Of a stretch of 64,000 nucleotides of DNA, positions 1 through 10,809 are shown piece by piece; position 1 is the first letter of the stretch; each line of letters starts with the position of its first letter. A program made the position numbers and the translations under genes. The notes below the pieces were generated by a model, which had not been told where the DNA came from, searched no databases, and saw only the letters and a list, made by a program, of their open reading frames with translations. The stretch comes from Chrysopogon serrulatus (taxonomy: Eukaryota; Streptophyta; Magnoliopsida; Poales; Poaceae), in the NCBI GenBank assembly GCA_015844335.1, contig JADLZL010006422.1, positions 310,001 to 374,000 on the forward strand. Reading direction: 5' to 3'.

Positions 1-1724
1 GTAATCAAGGAAGACACATACAATATGAATTTAGTGATTAAAGGTGAATAGGTAACAAGGATGATCCCATGCTATATTTGCCTTGCTCAACAAACTCTTG
101 GTGATACGGCTCGTCAAAGAACTCCTGATCACCAACGTATTGCTCACCGTCTATACTCCACAACAAAGCAACATACAAGCATCCAAGCGCAATCATGCAT
201 AGCAAACAAGAGTATAGATTAGAACAATACACCAATATCATAAAATAAATATGAAAAGTTTATAAAATGAATCTACACGTCGCTATGATCACACAGACGT
301 TCGGATCACCAAAATCGGAGCTAGAACGGACAAGTTATGACCTATACAAGATTTTATGTAGAAAACTTATTGACTTTATTAAACAATAAAATTAAAAGAT
401 GGAAAACATGATTAACAGTACTATAAACAGGTAGATTATTCAATTACGAATCTAACACAACTTGAGCGGATCAAATCGGAGTTAAATTGAAGAAGTTATA
501 CTTAAAAGAAAACCAGTGGCAAACTTGTAAATACCCTGAAATCAAATTTCAAATTAAAATAAATAAAATTTGGTTTTTATTTTGAACAGAGGACTGTGGG
601 TTCAATTAGAAGGAAACCGAGGGGTTCTTTAGCAAAAGCGGCAGCGAAGGGGTATGGGGCATTTTGGACCGCTCGATTCAATCTGGACGGCCCGATTAAA
701 AGAGAGGGATGAGAGAGAAGGGGGCGGCCGGCGCACAGTAACCCGGCGGCGGCGGCATGGCCGGAGTCGAGCAGAGCTCGCCCGCGTTGGTCAACCAGCC
801 GATTCCAAGCGTCGCCGGACAAATCAAGGGCACGGGGGCATAGAGAAGACAACGACGAACTCACCAACGGGGTTCACGTGGCCTGAGGGGGATCGAAGAC
901 GGCGTGCGACGGTGGATGGCGGACGACACGCTCCTGCATACATCGGCGACGGTTAGAGCTCAACCGAGGGCAAGAGGGAGAGAAAAAGGATTCGACGGCG
1001 TCGCGACATTGTTGCGAAGCTCGGCCACGAGCTTACGGAGATGGGGCGGCAGTGTAGAGGCAAGACAGCGAGCGGTAGCGGCTTGCTAGGGTTGCAGCGG
1101 CAACTGCTTCTTCCTGGAGGCAAGGCGGCTGCTGCGAGGGGGCGGGATGGAGGCGGTGTGGCACAGGGGCGTGGCTTATATAGCCCGGAGGCCGCGTCAT
1201 GCAAGGAAGGGGGAGAATCGAGCTCGATCCATGCTCGACCGAAGAAGGAAGGCGATGGCTTCCATTTTTGGAAGGCGGCGGAGGTAGAAGAAGGAAGGGA
1301 CGCGTCTGGGTGACGTACGGGGCTCGCCGGTCAGTCGCACAGAGAGAAGGGAGAGGCGCCCGCCTTGGGCCGGTTTCTCTGGGCCGCGAAGAAGGAAGCT
1401 GGGCTTCCGGTTGAGAAGGAAGGGAGGGAGTGGAGTTGGGCCTGCAGGCCGAAATGGAGAGAGGGTGAGGCTCTTCTCTTTCTTTTTTTTATTTCAAACT
1501 AGAAATTGAAATGCAATTTAGAATCCAAATTTGAATTTAAACAAAACACTCAATACAAAAGAATAATGCACCAGCATGAATGCATAAAACATGTATGTAC
1601 CTTATGGTTGATTTTAATTTAATAAAATTAATTATTATCTTTTTCTAGGTCGGCATGCACATACAATTGCATAATAAATCAATTTCACCTATTTTGGAAA
1701 AGATACAAATTTTAGGGTGTTACA
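1..1724 (-). mobile_element. Ty3/gypsy LTR, family A, cut by the window edge
   Basis: This is the same LTR, in the same minus orientation, as the complete copy at 59841-62728; base 1 corresponds to about 60997 there. The 5' terminus of the LTR (TGTAACACCCTAAA on the minus strand) is at 1724. Family A LTRs are about 2.88 kb, so roughly 1.15 kb of the 3' end lies outside the window. Landmarks are a TATA box at 1174-1185, a GC-rich leader (about 700-1450) and a 67-codon ORF (38-241, minus). The sequence beyond 1724 (ATATCAGG) does not look like a gypsy polypurine tract, so 1724 is probably an outer edge. Whether this is a solo LTR or the end of a longer element cannot be decided here. Confidence 0.85.
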
Positions 1725-4316
1725 ATATCAGGTTCCTAGTTCCTTCTTTACCTAAAGCAACCCACATAGAGAGCAAAAGGTAAAATTCGTAAAATTTGCA
1801 AATTGTGAACTAGGTGTTACCACTCTTTGTTGATATGATGCTAGGTCATCAATGGAATGGATCATATGCACTTGATGAGCTCTAGAGTGGAGAACCTAAC
1901 AAAGAAAGTCCAAACTTCAATTAGTTTCTCCAACTCATTCAAATCTGATTCCACTAAAGGATTGCGGCATTCGACACTAAACCGAGAGCACTTGGTTTAT
2001 AAAGACCAAGACTGTCCCGGAGTAATGGTGAAGCACCAAGAGAATCCAAAGGAACCATCCATCCTCTTCCTCCAATGTGTGAGACAATACAATCATGAGC
2101 TTGAGAAAAATCATTTGTCCCACAAGGAATAGTCTGAACTCCCCCTCAATGTGTGCATACAAGAGTACACAAAGTCCACTTATGCACATCAACAATATGA
2201 GGTCAAACTAGAGACCAACTGCTTTTAAACTCTTTCAAACTGCTTGTAACTCACTTCATTTCAGCTAGCTTGAGTTGCTTGTAACTGATTTTAGCTAGAT
2301 TGTGACTTATTTCTGCTCCTTGTAGCTGCTAGGTTTCACTGGTTCCATCTAGTTCCAACAAGCTACAGCTCCTTGTAGCTGATCTCTAAATTGATTGCAA
2401 CTAGTTTCATCTACAAGCAATTCCTTTCAGCTGGTTCTAGTAGGTTGTAACTACTTGCTGCTGCTTGCATATTTGATTGCAACTGATTTCAGCTCTTGTT
2501 GGATGTCATCTCTTGAATTTATTGAAACCTGATTTTAATCTTCATCTTAAGCTTGAGAATAAGTTTAGTACTAAACTGATGCTTCTTATCATTACCATTC
2601 AGTCCTCTTATCAATGCTTGTAACCTTGTGAGTTCTTTCAATATAGCATATCCAACTCAACCTCAAACTTGGTTTCACTTAAACTTAGATTTTATTTCCT
2701 TGGCCTCTAGCAAAGCAACCTCATCTTACTTTAGGTGAAGAGTAACCTTCAAGCTTGTGATTATTTAGTTAAACAAGCAAAACCTTCTATTATTGATTTT
2801 CTATAAACAAGCTCAAACACAAGAAGGCATTAGTAACACGAGCACTAGTTTCTCATTTAGTAACCCTTTATGTGTGGATGGCAAGTGGGCTACTAAAATA
2901 GAGAAACCTCATAACATGGACTAAATCTCCCTTGATGACTCATCCACATTCTTTTGAGTGGAATGGAAATGTGAATGTGCATGATTGGTCATTTAAGTCC
3001 AAAGAGCAGATTTAAGCCATATTATGCTGAGTGGCTAACATAGATAAATCAAATCCAAATTAGCTAGAGAGAATACATCACATGGTTTTGGATTGATGAC
3101 CTTCACATGATAGCACACTCTACTTGAGAAACACATTCTCATTTAGTGAGACTACACAAATCACTTAGAGAGAAAGGTTAGTCTCACAACACTAGTCATA
3201 GAGTAAAGTTCTCTTTAATAAGTGCTCTAAGTATTTGAATTTCTCACATAGCACTTTATTCATTTAAGAACTTGGAATTTCACTCTATGTTTAGGTCATG
3301 GCAGCAAAATAATAATCAAATTAAACTATGCCAAGAGATACTCACAACCATTTAAGCATGTAGATACCCATAAAATAAGAATAGAAATTTAGCAATCTAC
3401 CATATGACAAGATTCCATCAAGTAGAGATTTCTTGAACTATGAGTGATGAGTGCCTCTACTTGAGCTTGATTCTTTGTTCTTGGTTTGGAATCCATAAAG
3501 GAAACTCAAGTCATCTATGTTACTTGGTGTAGATGATCAATTCAATTCCAATCATATTTTTCTTGTATGATAACCAACAACCAAAGTATCTCCTCAAATG
3601 TTTCCTTTTCCTAAGTGGCTACAGAAGACACAAAGGAGTAAAGTTGGAAAATAACATGCCCTTGAGATTTTAGAGATTACCACTCCTTTTCAATGTTTTG
3701 GTGAGCTCATGGTTGTGGCATTAGAGATTGGTATTAAATTGATCTTCCATTTTCATCACATAGAAATGAATCACTTTCATCATGGTTTTCATCTTCTTGC
3801 TCAATTAGGATTGTAGGTATTATCCTCGAGCTAGACTATCATCACTTGTTGCTTCCTTACAGAGTGGCACTGCTGCTGTTGAGAGCGGCACTACCGCTGG
3901 TGCTTCAGCAGCAAGCTGGACTAGAGCTTGAACTTGAGGATTTTCCACTTATGGGGCTTATTTTCTCATTCCTACAATCATGAAGAATATCTTGCTCTAC
4001 TAGAGAGCCATTAAGAGCATCATATGGCAAATAATTCATTCAGACTTGAAAATTTTAGCCACTCTTAATAATTCACAAACACACATATATTTATGAACTA
4101 CTAGAGACTACACAAGTCAAGCGGCTAGCTAGCAAGGGTGAGGTACTTGTTACAGAGGTGAGTATGAAATTAGAAATATATCCATCAATCTATCCTTGGG
4201 TCAATCTTGAGAGAATAGATAGTATGAATAGGATTGATAGCTTGAGATGATGTTTTCAGTTCACTTGCTTAAGCACCCCAAGGCTTCATATCACCTTCAA
4301 GTACCTACAACACTCA
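1725..4316. other. AT-rich internal sequence without a recognisable gene
   Basis: About 2.6 kb between the gypsy LTR and the gag remnant. ORFs are short and unremarkable. From about 2210 to 2500 there are many imperfect short repeats on the theme TTGTAGCT/TTGTAACT (for example around 2225, 2268, 2320, 2360, 2435 and 2467), a low-complexity drift pattern. A GC-richer stretch at about 3850-3930 contains GAGCGGCACTACCGCTGGTG. It is probably the internal noncoding part of the minus-strand copia-type element, but no pol motif is visible. Confidence 0.4.
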
Positions 4317-6507
4317 TCAAGCATAATTTGGTACCCAAACTATGTTGGGTCCATGAGGGTTAGTCACAAGAGACTTAGGTACCCAAATGGCCTTTGTGCC
4401 AACATGTGGTGAACCAATCACCTTTCTAGCACAAGTGTCATTTTTGGGCCTCCTAAGTAAATTTGAATCAATTGATGAGTTGAGCTTAAGAGTGTTACCT
4501 ATGGGACAATCCTTATCTAGATGTTCTTTTATTCTACAAGTGTAGCATAGGCGGTTCTTATTCTTGTTGGCCTTCTCTTCTTGCCTTTTGCTTGCTACCT
4601 TGCTTATGAGCTTCTTTCTTGATGACACAAGCCCTTCATTTTTCTTGTTTGGACATGAACCAATTTCATGCCCCTTCTCATTACAAGAATAACACTTCCT
4701 CTTGTATCTTTTTGTTTTGTTCTTTGAAAGTGTGGCTTGGTCATCAACCTTGCTAGAACACATAGAGGCATTATATCCCTTGTTGCTGCTCTTGACATGA
4801 GCCATCTTGTTCTTCTTTTGAATCTTGCTCATGCCTTTGTCTTCTTTCTTCAAGGTGCAGTCTCTCACATGGTGACCCTCTCTCTTGCACTTGTAGCAAG
4901 TGATGAGAGTCCTCTTTGGTTGACGTTGCACCTTGGTGGTCTTGGGGGCTTTGGTGTTCTACCCAGCACTGCCGCACTTTGGAACTGCTGCTTTCTAGAC
5001 AAATTGCACTTCTTTCAATTTCCCCTTGACTTTGCCTTTAGACTTGTGACTTTGTTGAAGGGGTTTGGTGCATGCATCGGTTGATCCCTTCTCAAGCTTC
5101 TTCACCATGTCTTCACGGTTATCTTGAGAAGGTTGAGCATTGCACTTGCCCTTCAATTGAATCAAGTCCCTTTGTAGCCTTTCAACTTCTTCCTTAAGCT
5201 GTTCATTTTTTTTGCAATAGAATCATCACAAATTTCTGCAAGTACATGCTCAATGGAAGATTGGCTTGCTTGAGAGCAACAATTGTTAGCACATGATAAA
5301 ATAGATGAAACTTGTGTACATGTGCTCTTGTGTGTGTGAGGTTGATAAGATTTACCACTGTTACCACGACCTCATGAGCAATTTCTAGCAGAAGATGAGA
5401 GTCCATAAGCTTCTCATGAGAGCACAAGAGCTCATCATGCCTTTCTTACAAAGTCTCATTCTTGCTAGTGAGTTTGTTTACCTTTTCCTTGAGCATATAA
5501 TTCTGATCTTCTAATTGAGCAACACAAGACAGAGAGTTAATAGCATGAGTTTGCTCAATTGATAGATTTTCATACCTTTGGACCAAACTAGCATAAGAGC
5601 ACTTAAGCTTTTCATGCTTATTGGTTAACTTCTTCAAGCATTTGATCTTTTCAACAACGAAGTCATTGTGCTGGTGAAGTTCTTCTTCTTGATCATCTAT
5701 TTTCTCTATGAGTCTGAGCACCATCATCTTATATTTCTTGCTCAACCGTGCAAGGAGTTGATTGACCTCATCATCTCCATTTTGATCTTCACTCTCACTT
5801 TCAGTTTCACTCTCACTAGAACTCTCACTCTCACTTGCCACATTCTTCTCCTTCTTTGCCATAAGGCCTAGATGAGAAGTGGCATAGAGAGCTAAGCTTC
5901 TTGGTGAGGTGGACTCATCATTTGACCTCCACCGATTACAAGCTTCTTCTTCCTTCAAAATGTTAGTCTCATAAGAACAATAGGAAGTAGAAGTACCACA
6001 TGTTAAAGCATTGTTCTCACCAACCATTTGATGACCTGCCATATATATTGGTGAGGAAGTGGATATGGTATGATCAGCTAGACCTTTTGAGAGAATCACT
6101 TGAGGCTCATTATTTGTCGGTGAAGTTGAGCACTCCCCAAGTGATTCCTCTGATGTGAGCGTCTTCTCCTCACATATGGACTTATCATATCTTTCTTTGA
6201 GAACGGTCCAAATGATATGAGCATCACCAAATGGTTCACCATCTCCAAATATGACAGCGTCAAGAACATCTTTACTCAAAGCACTAAATAAAACATTATT
6301 AGCTTGAGCATTGAGTTGCAAGTATTTCACTTCCTCTCTAGAGAGATAGTCAAAATCATCATAAGAAGGTGAAATGCTCACATCTACGATCTGCTCAATT
6401 TGAGGACCCATGTCCTTAAAAACATCAAGCACAGCAGTAGATCAAGATGTATAATTTGAGCCATCAAAAAGTAAAAGTTCTAGAGATACCTTCTCACTTA
6501 CCGACAT
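4317..6507 (-). pseudogene. Copia-type gag polyprotein, degenerate
   Basis: Gag packages retrotransposon RNA into cytoplasmic particles. The likely start is an ATG at 6505-6507, about 40 bp inside the primer site, followed by the motif ELLLFDGSNY. A TGA at 6442-6444 (probably from TGG) interrupts it early. The long frame 5446-6432 carries a UBN2-like segment (VLKERYD, about residues 80-86), an acidic Ser/Glu stretch (SESESSSESETESES) and a long coiled coil. A TAA near 5446 and further frameshifts follow (5203-5427 is the next open piece). The frame 4317-4931 has three zinc knuckles: CYKCKREGHHVRDC, CYSCNEKGHEIGSC and CYTCRIKEHLDKDC. It ends in PHGPNIVWVPNYA, typical of this gag type. The product cannot be made as one protein. 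Confidence 0.75.
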
Positions 6508-6540
6508 CGTCTCTCAAGGCGGATAAGCCTAAAATTGAGA

Positions 6541-6558
6541 GCCTCGCTTTGATACCAA
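6541..6558 (-). other. Primer-binding site (tRNA-Met type) of the minus-strand copia-type element
   Basis: The minus strand reads TTGGTATCAAAGCGAGGC directly after the LTR end. It matches the initiator tRNA-Met primer-site pattern TGGTATCAGAGC with one difference. Its position just inside the LTR fixes the element's orientation and makes 6560-8829 the 5' LTR. Confidence 0.75.
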
Positions 6559-6559
6559 T

Positions 6560-8829
6560 TGTAAGGATCTTGATGTCGCCAAGAAGGCCTAGAGGGGGGG
6601 TGAATAGGCCTACAAAATTTTAGCTCAAACAGAAATTAAACTAAGGGTGGTGCTACCCCCTTTTGTGGACAACACTTCTTCTCTACTATTTTTAGTCTAA
6701 TATAGCCCAAACTTGGTGGTGAGATACTATAGATATTCAGTGACAACCCTGCAAAATCTCAACTCAAAACTCGATCAGATTAGATGGCGTCACTGACGCT
6801 CTATGAGGGCGGCACTGCCGCTCTACAGCACTACCTCACTTCGGGTGCAACACTGCCACACCTTGTAGAGAGATCAGCTGTAGACCAAACTTGGTGGATA
6901 CGTTCTAGGGGTGTCCAGGAGCAAGTCCACTAAGTACCTGCACTCACAAACACTCACAACCAAGTAGATCGAGTGGAACACAAATAATACAATTCAAAAT
7001 ACAAGAGGCAACACACAAGATTTATCCGTGGTTCGGTGTCACCACCCAGGCTGGTCTACTCCACGTTGTTGAGGTATCCACACAAGGATTGGCTCACCAC
7101 AAAGCCTAGCCCTGCCCTCAATCTCAAGCCTAGAGAGTTGACTCTTGAGATGAGAGGTTTCCACTAAATTAAATGGGTGATACAAACTGTCCCGCAGCTC
7201 ACCACAAGCACAGGAGCTTGTCGGGTGACGCCTAGCTGTCTAGGAGGCTTCACCTCTAAGAGTAATAGATACACAATAAAGATCGATGAAGCCCAGCAAG
7301 TGCTTAAGGTTAGGATTGCTCTAATCTGCTCTCAAATTCTTAATCACATAGCCCCTACACTTAATCACACACTAAGTGGACCACTCTCACAAAGAGAGGG
7401 TTGGGAGAGGCTTTGGAATGGGTTCGCAATGTCTGGAGCATCAGTAGCATGACCAGAAGGCGTGAGATGGGTATATATACTCATCCCACTCAAACTAGCC
7501 GTTAGAATTTGAAAACTAGCCGTTATGTCTGTATAAGGGCTTTGCGCCGCTGGAAGTGCATGCACCGCCGCCTCCCAAAAACAAAGACTGGGTTAGCTTA
7601 CGTAAACTTGACCAAAACTTTTTACTCCGAACTCCTTTTTAGTGATCTTAGACATTTTAGAAAGCTTATTTCGAGGGCTATTAAGCCCAGCAGAGAACAA
7701 GCCCAAGATCAACAAGTGCAGGTGCAGTGCTAAGTGTTTTCTCTCATGTTAGCACTCGGGTTTGGTTAGTTTGAGTACTTAAGACTTGTCAGTGATTCGT
7801 ATTGCACCCCCTTGATAGTATGGCATACCTATACTCAAGATAAAGAGAATATAACAATTTCAACCACTTGAGTCTTCAAAGTCTTCATATGCCATTTTTT
7901 CTCAATGTCACTTCATAAGGGGTTGCAATCATCTTTGTCTCTTCTCTTTGAGCAAAACTACCTTGAGCATGTGACTTGAACCATTTCAACACATCTGAGT
8001 TCAACTTCATGGCTTTAAGTCACTTTCACTAATGATTTGATCCTCAATATAATATGACTCCTCATAGCTTGATTAGTTCCTCGACTCAATGCAAGTACTC
8101 TCTTCTTCACCTTAGCCATGGTACCTTGGTCCTCAAGCCGTCGCTTGACCTTCACCTTCACTTAGTCCCTCGAAGCCCTTTCCTTGCTATCTTCACCTTA
8201 TCAAGCTACACTCAAGTCACACCATATTAAGTATGCATTGAAAACCATTTCTTCAATATTATGATCCTTTATCTTCTAGATATGAATGTTGAGATCAGTC
8301 AAGCTTCAGTTTGACTCACATAGAGACATATATGGATCAACATCAATATGGTCAAGCCAATTCATGATTCCTCATATCCTCTTTATTTTGGCTTGACACT
8401 CCTATCATTCACTTCATTGTCGAACTCTTCCTGTTCATGCAAAGCAAGCCATCATCAAGACCAATCCATAGTCATCAACTCATGTCTCATTGCCATGTAC
8501 CAAATATACTTGCTTTCACATGCAGCTATGATATCCCACAACATATAAGCCATTTTATCAATTTTATTTGAGTTATTGTATTTTGCTTGAACTATATTGT
8601 TTTCATATTCTTGCAATACAACAATACACAACTTTGGCCTTCAATTCAACACTATGTGGAATACCATCAAGTTTGCCTTAGTTGAACCTTTGATACACAT
8701 CTTGTTATGTAATATTCATGTATATGTAACATGGCTGATTTTCTATTCAATACTTAGCAAACTTGTTAGACCTTTAATTGAGTTGTCATTCAATTCACCA
8801 AAACCCACTAAGGGCTAGATGCACTTACA
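6560..8829 (-). repeat. 5' LTR of the large copia-type element
   Basis: On the minus strand the LTR begins TGTAAGTGCATCTAGCCC at 8829 and ends GATCCTTACA at 6560, giving 2,270 bp with TG...CA termini. Next to the primer site it carries the tract CCTAGAGGGGGGGTGAATAG on the plus strand (6589-6608) and the stretch ATCCGTGGTTCGGTGTCACC (about 7023), both of which I recognise from large grass copia LTRs. The short ORFs inside it have no support. The partner LTR is not in the window. Confidence 0.75.
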
Positions 8830-9077
8830 GTTGTCAGTTACTGTAGCTATGGCGATTACTGTAGCAAACCGACCCAAAGGGTCCATATAAGGATATGTAG
8901 AGGTCCTTTGCAAGTAAGTTAGCAAATTTAGTGCAACTAGATTGCAAAAAGGCGTAGTGCTAGCTTTAGATTAGCCTCGAGCTGTATTTGTATGTGTGTG
9001 TGAGAAAAGCAATAATAAAGAGATTAGTGTTTGAAGAATACCGCATCCCAGTGTTGTGCCACATCCAATTTCTAACA
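8830..9077 (+). repeat. 5' LTR (3' part) of the small copia element
   Basis: It matches the 3' LTR from about 12504 to 12753: GTTGTCAGTTACTGTAGCTA, then a TATA box (CATATAAGGA, about 8884; CTATATAAGGA in the 3' copy), ending CCAATTTCTAACA at 9077. The first 180-190 bp of the LTR are missing at the junction with the neighbouring element. Confidence 0.85.
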
Positions 9078-9078
9078 A

Positions 9079-9092
9079 TTGGTATCAGAGCC
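9079..9092 (+). other. Primer-binding site (initiator tRNA-Met type)
   Basis: TTGGTATCAGAGCC, one base after the LTR end. This is the standard copia primer site and fixes the plus orientation. Confidence 0.85.
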
Positions 9093-9116
9093 TAGGTTAG
9101 GAAGAGGTTTTCGAGC

Positions 9117-10067
9117 ATGAGGGAGATGGCCGGTGATGGTGAGAAGGGTGATGGAAGTAGCTCACCGTGTGCGGTCGTGGTGGAGCGTGTCACCACCGTC
9201 ACAGGAGAGGTCCCGAAACTGACAAAAACGAACTACCATGAGTGGGCACTTGAAATGCAGGTCAACATGGAGGGCGCAGAGCTCTGGGATGTCGTGGAGA
9301 CCGACAAAGCTGAGCGCAGCAAGGATCGAAGGGCGCTGGCCTTCATCCTGCGCGGGGTGCCACCGGAGATGAAGTCCGGGCTTGCCGTGAAGAAGACTGT
9401 CAAGGAGGCTTGGGCAGCGATCAAGTCGCTGCGAATGGGTGATGCGCGCGTACAAGAGGTCAAGGCACAGCACCTCCTCAAGCAGTTCGAGAACGCAACA
9501 TTCAAGGATGGCGAGGCGATCGATGACTTTGCCATGCGGATCGACTCCCTCGCTGCAGAGCTGCATGGACTTGGGGTGAAGATGGAGGAGGAGGGCATCA
9601 TCAAGAAGATGCTGCGTGTTGTGCCGGTGAAGTACAACCAGATCACACGCTCCATCGAAATGTTTGCCGACTTGAAGACCATGTCACTGGAGGAGCTCGT
9701 TGGCAGGCTGCGTGTGGCGGAAGAGCGCTGCGGCAGCGGCGAGGTGGCTATGGACAGCACTGGGCAGCTGCTGCTAACCGAGGAGGAGTGGGCGGCCCGG
9801 ATGTGGGAAAATCGCCGCCGCAGCAAGGCCCCACAGAAAAATAGGAAGCAAGTTTGTAACTATGACCATGACCAAGATACGAGGAAAAAAGGTATGGACA
9901 AATCTGACTTATGGTGTGATATTTGTGAAAATAACAATCATTCTACAGAGAGATGTTGAAAAACAAAAACTTGCAACAAATGCAACAAAAAGGGTCATAT
10001 TGCAAGATTTTGTAGATCTCAAGAAGATAAGGAGAAAAGGCATACTTCATGGAGAAATAAAGTGATG
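9117..10067 (+). pseudogene. Copia gag (UBN2-type) with zinc knuckles, interrupted
   Basis: Capsid/nucleocapsid precursor. The ATG at 9117 follows the primer site by about 25 bp and opens a 280-codon frame. Its N-terminal third holds a conserved copia gag pattern (LTKTNYHEWALEM at about residues 36-48). The UBN2-like part continues through VKAQHLLKQFENATFKDGEA and an LEELVGRLRVAEER helix at about residues 197-210. The first zinc knuckle is CDICENNNHSTERC. A TGA at 9957-9959 follows it where a Trp codon is expected. Past the stop the same frame continues with a second knuckle, CNKCNKKGHIARFC, until a frameshift at about 10062. Gag is therefore nearly complete but broken by one nonsense change and one indel. 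Confidence 0.85.
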
Positions 10068-10078
10068 ATGATGAACCT

Positions 10079-10809
10079 ATGCTCCTAATAATGGAAGTTT
10101 GTGATATTAATAAGGTTGTTGATGAAGAAAGGGTTCCGCCAACATTATGCACTAAAGAGGAAGCTTTGGTAGAGTCCAACATGTGGTATCTCGATAACGG
10201 TGTGAATAACCATATGATAGGCCAACGCTCTAAGTTCAAGAAGTTAGACGAAAGCATCAATGGGCACATCAAGTTCGGCGATAGCTCGATAGTGCAAATC
10301 AAGGGAAAGGGTTCTATCATGCTCCAGTGCAAAAATAGCGAACAATGGCTTCTAAATGAGGTATATTATGTACCTAAGTTGTACCGTAATATAATCAATC
10401 TTGGTCAGCTGTCGGAGACAGGCAACAAAATTGTTTTAGATGGAGATTTGTTGTGTGTTCGTGAAAGAAGTGGAAAGCTACTAATGAAGGTACGAAGAAC
10501 ACCTGATAGGCTCTACAAGATTATGTTGCAAATTTGTAGCAGCAGTAGTACGGAGCAGTTTGTTTCAAAAGTACAATGCAAGGAGAAAGTTTATCCATCC
10601 AGACAAGATAGATCAAGTTCAGGTTTCAACTCAAGTTTCAGTTCAGACTTGAGTTATGAAAAGCAGCCGCCAAAACCACCCTTAGCTCTAATGGGTGTCA
10701 AGAGCAAGGAGGAGATCCATGAGCAGAGAATTCTCTCTGCTGTGGAAGATGTGGCAATACAGAATGCAAGATATATGGCACACGAGATTCATGGAGTCAT
10801 GAAGAGAAA
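10079..10809 (+). pseudogene. Copia protease-like ORF fused to a Ser/Lys-rich region
   Basis: The first part is retroviral-type aspartic protease: WYLDNGVNNHMIG aligns with the usual copia W-x-L-D-[ST]-G-A-x-x-H-M, with Asn in place of the catalytic-motif Ser/Thr and Val in place of Ala. It continues through VYYVPKLYRNIINLGQL and RLYKIMLQI, as in normal copia proteins. The expected pre-integrase domain (H-x-R-L-G-H) does not follow. Instead the frame passes into Ser-rich and Lys/Glu-rich sequence (SSSGFNSSFSSDLSYE; KSKEEIHEQRILSAVED). The CACTA insertion begins at 10810 inside this frame, so the ORF end at 10834 is artificial. The later part has no family I recognise. Confidence 0.65.

Larger units (their letters stand above)
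1725..8829 (-). mobile_element. Large Ty1/copia-type element (5' LTR, gag, leftward remainder)
   Basis: Read on the minus strand, the element starts with a 2.27-kb LTR (8829 to 6560), then a tRNA-Met-type primer site, then a gag-like reading frame with three Cys-His knuckles. No integrase, RT or RNase H can be found in the remaining 2.6 kb before the gypsy LTR at 1724, so the pol part is lost, replaced or outside the window. The LTR start (TGTAAGTGCATCTAGCCC) and end (GATCCTTACA) are of the type found in large grass copia elements (SIRE/Maximus-like). That lineage assignment is from recollection of the family. The right edge abuts copia LTR sequence at 8830, showing insertion into that LTR. 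Confidence 0.7.

Noticed and set aside
4737..5084. 115-codon plus-strand ORF opposite the zinc-knuckle region
   Set aside because: The Cys-His knuckle pattern on the minus strand shows which strand is coding; this frame is its shadow.
9162..9826. Antisense ORFs of 134 and 197 codons opposite copia gag
   Set aside because: The plus strand encodes recognisable gag with zinc knuckles; the antisense frames are shadows of its codon bias.
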